A DNA stretch of 64,000 bases from NCBI GenBank assembly GCA_948144175.1, contig CANXME010002304.1:1-64000 (forward strand), written 5' to 3'. This DNA is from Closterium sp. NIES-65 (taxonomy: Eukaryota; Streptophyta; Zygnematophyceae; Desmidiales; Closteriaceae). How positions within the stretch are numbered: the first letter of the stretch is position 1; each line of letters begins with the position of its first letter. A model generated the notes under the pieces. That model worked only from the letters and a program-made list of their open reading frames with translations. It was not told the DNA's origin and searched no databases. This document shows positions 61,628 through 64,000 of the stretch, in pieces. The position numbers and the translations under genes are program-made.

Positions 61628-61970
61628 GCCAGTCGTCGCCCTTGTCGAGATGCAAAGCCGCACAAGGAGAAGCAAACGTAAAAAACAATGTCGTCGACGT
61701 CGCGGTAAGGGCCGAGGTGACGGAGAGGCGTCGTGCTCGATGGTCAGCGTGGTGGAGCCGATAGTCTCGCTGGTGCCGGAGTCTGGAGAGGACTTCCAGG
61801 CAGTGGCGGCAGATGTGCAGGCAAACCCGATGGCGGTGCTGCTCGACAGCGGTTGCTCCCACCACCTGATGGGGACGAAGGCGGTCTTTGTAGACATGGC
61901 GCCGAGCGACAGTGTGAAGCACGTGTGTGGATTCAATGGGGCACTGCAGCCCGTCGAGGGTCGCGGAACC
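61628..61970 (+). pseudogene. E8 protease N-terminal half
   Basis: Frame of 61284-61991: PMAVLLDSGCSHHLMGTKAV has the catalytic DSG of copia retropepsins, followed by FVDMAPSDSVKHVCGFNGAL and PVEGRGT. It is cut at about 61970 by a 1-kb insertion; the second half resumes at 62967. Confidence 0.8.
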
Positions 61971-62966
61971 TGTTGTGCTAACACACTATAGTGGCATGGT
62001 CATCGCACTCCCATTCGGCCTACAAGCCTGCTCGGCTTCTGGAATTTTGTGGGGAGGTACTTCAAAAGGTCTTTATCAAACCCTCAAAGTTTCAGATTGT
62101 TTGAAGTATTTAACAAGGCATGACAACCTTTTTTATGTTTCAAGACTTATGACAACCTCTTTTTTGGTAACATCCGAATTGACCATTTCGGCTGTTGACT
62201 CGTTTGACAAGCTCTGATTGGTCTGAAAATTAGTGTGAAAGTTCTTTGCCGCGTTGTGCAGATGTTCACCGAGTTTCATGACAACCAAGCATCGGAGCGA
62301 CGTGTGACAGCTGTCGAAAGTCACTGCTTCTTAGTCATGGTGCACTGCTGGCAGCATTTCCCTTGCCACCCTTTCATTGTTGTCATGCCAATGGTGCAGG
62401 GACAGAGAATGAGACAAGAAGAACTGGTGGTCAAGTGGGACTCTACCACCCTCCTTTTGAGAAGTGTGGTCTTCCTAGAAGCAGCTTGCAAGAGGGTGCA
62501 AGTGGGAAGACAAACTGACTCATGGTTGGCTTGACTCACTATTGGTAGCCTTGAGTGCAGCTTTGAACATCCAAGTGTGGTTGGCTTTGCTGACCTAGCT
62601 AGGGCGTTTCCCAACCTTCTCTAGCCTTTCTCCCCTAGGAATCAACATTCTCTGAGTTCCCAGGATGACCTAACCCCTTAAGAGACACCTAGGCAATGTT
62701 GTACTCACCTCTTCCTTGAATTAATGAAACTACACGTTTTCAGCCGAGCTTACTTCGTAGTGCATACACCTCTGATAAAAGCAAGTAATATACCGTTGGA
62801 AAGAAAACACCTAAGGCTAACTGGTGTCCAAGTTTCAGCCTTTTATATTATCGGAGCTGATCGTAACTATGTTTTGAACAGAGGCGGTTTGAAGTCGTCA
62901 GTTTCTACTTAGGCGGTTTCATGGGCATTGGCGACCCCTAAGTGGACTGTAGACCATAACTGAATC
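61971..62966. mobile_element. 1-kb insertion of unknown type in E8 protease
   Basis: AT-richer than its surroundings, non-coding, starting TGTTGTGCTAACAC. It separates GRGT from VALQGEAGKRVLIPN, which are adjacent in copia proteases. Length and content (Thr/Ser-poor, T-rich) would suit a solo LTR, but no CA end or TSD is clear; another insertion type is possible. Confidence 0.5.
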
Positions 62967-64000
62967 GTTGCTCTGCAAGGGGAGGCAGGGAAGCGGGTCC
63001 TCATCCCCAACGTGCTCTACATTCCAGGAGTTCATGCGAACCTACTATCAGCTGGCCAACTGAAGGATAACAGAGTGCAGCTGCAGGGCGACGGTGATGA
63101 GATGCTGCTCGTCGTAGCAACCGGGGAGGTGCTTGGTCAAGCATGCTACACCGGACGAGTCCTCTGCACCGACCTTCGCCCCTGCTTGATGCGGTCGCCA
63201 TAGACCGAGGTGGTGGCTCTGCGGATGATCGTCTCGGCGACAAAGTCGCCCCTTAACCGGTTGCACGACAAGCTCGCACACGTCGGCGTCGACACGATCA
63301 AGAGCTCAGCGAAGCATTAAGTTGCTACTCGGCTCGATATCCAGCCGTTGACCGGAGCAGACCTGCCGTGTGTCTCGTGCATCAGAGGAAAGCTGGCGTG
63401 ACACACCTTCCCCAGCAAGGGCTCGGACGCTAAGGAGGCACCGGCTGTCGTGCACATTGACTTGTGCGGGCCATTTCGGGTGGCTGCCAAGGATGGCAGC
63501 TTGAAATTTCTGCTGCTGAAGGATCGCCATACTTGGTTCGTGTGGGCAATGCCGGTCACTAAGAAGAGCGATGTGCAATGGGAGTTCCAGAGGTGGCTGG
63601 TATTGGTGGAACGGCAGACGAAGAAGTCGGTGCTGTCGCTTCGCTCAGACCGGGGAGGGGAGTTCCTTGGGAAGGAGTTCACCAACTTCGTCGACGGGAA
63701 GGGCATTGTCCACGACCTCACGTGCCCTTACACTCCGCAGCAAAACGGCATGGCTGAGCAAGAAAAGCGCACGGTCGTCAAGTCCGTGCGGACGATGCTG
63801 CTGCACATGGGCGTGCAGCACCACTGGTGGCACCTCGCTCTATGACAAGCTGTCTGGGTGCGCAACTCCTTGGAGCGGTCGACGACGACGCCAGAGACGA
63901 CTCCGTAACAGTTGCTGACCGGAAAGAAGCCTGACCTCACAATGGCGCGGGTGTGGGGCTGCATGGTGCAGTTCCTGGTTCCTGAGCATTAGTGCGGTGG
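62967..64000 (+). pseudogene. E8 protease C-terminus, GAG-pre-integrase and integrase (runs off the window)
   Basis: VALQGEAGKRVLIPNVLYIP and ANLLSAGQLKD complete the protease. GAG-pre-integrase reads LNRLHDKLAHVGVDTIKSSA with stops at about 63318 and 63399, then CVSCIRGKLA. Integrase runs from 63450: VVHIDLCGPF, LSLRSDRGGEFLG and YTPQQNGMAEQEKRT give the DDE triad, with a TGA near 63843. The rest, including RT, lies beyond position 64000. Confidence 0.85.

Overview
The window is almost entirely transposable-element DNA in a nuclear genome of the plant lineage. Nothing bacterial, viral or organellar is visible: no operons, rRNA, functional tRNA or CRISPR. The elements are plant-type: a chromodomain-bearing Ty3/gypsy chromovirus, several Ty1/copia elements primed by initiator tRNA-Met, TRIM-like mini-LTR elements and MITEs. 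They sit among GC-rich, C/T-rich and minisatellite sequence and remnants of genes with GT-AG introns. A streptophyte alga (for example a zygnematophyte such as Closterium, or a charophyte) fits best. That is inference from element type and composition; no host marker gene proves it.

Layout. 1-2753: decayed multi-exon host gene, resuming at 8213-8412. 2754-8212: chromovirus inserted in that gene (TSD CCTTC) with its RT core deleted. 8479-15946: copia element E1, minus strand (TSD ACAGG), broken only by stop codons. 15947-23334: gene-poor host DNA with two TRIM-like elements (19099-19475, 20026-20402), two MITEs (19559-19739, 22096-22754) and tandem repeats. 23335-24031: remnant of a secreted repeat protein, cut by a copia fragment, E2 (24032-25815). 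25816-30315: copia E3, plus strand, lacking integrase and the RT core. 30316-32392: 23-bp minisatellite. 32393-33440: polypyrimidine tract. 33684-48198: copia E4, minus strand (TSD ATTAT), with copia E5 nested inside its integrase (37542-44492, plus strand, TSD TCCAC, identical LTRs). 49098-50640: E6, a coding-free derivative of the same copia family (TSD GCAAC). 52384-59744: copia E7, minus strand (TSD GACTT), the most decayed. About 60560-64000: copia E8, plus strand, leaving the window, with a 1-kb insertion.

E1, E2 and E4-E7 are one copia family. Where ends survive, the LTRs are only 126-135 bp. The family also has a GC-rich tandem-repeat leader, a stem-loop just 3' of the primer-binding site, a hairpin holding the polypurine tract, a Gly-rich Gag and an unusual zinc-knuckle-like motif (C-X13-C-X3/4-H-X4-C). 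An LREW(Y/F)A motif occurs both in Gag and in the integrase-RT linker. No element looks autonomous: E5 comes closest, with two in-frame stops but no recognisable capsid domain.

The most novel signal is in the two TRIM-like elements. Each carries tRNA-style A and B boxes at tRNA spacing, straddling the LTR/PBS junction, with a TTTT just upstream in each LTR copy. This suggests RNA polymerase III-driven mini-LTR elements.
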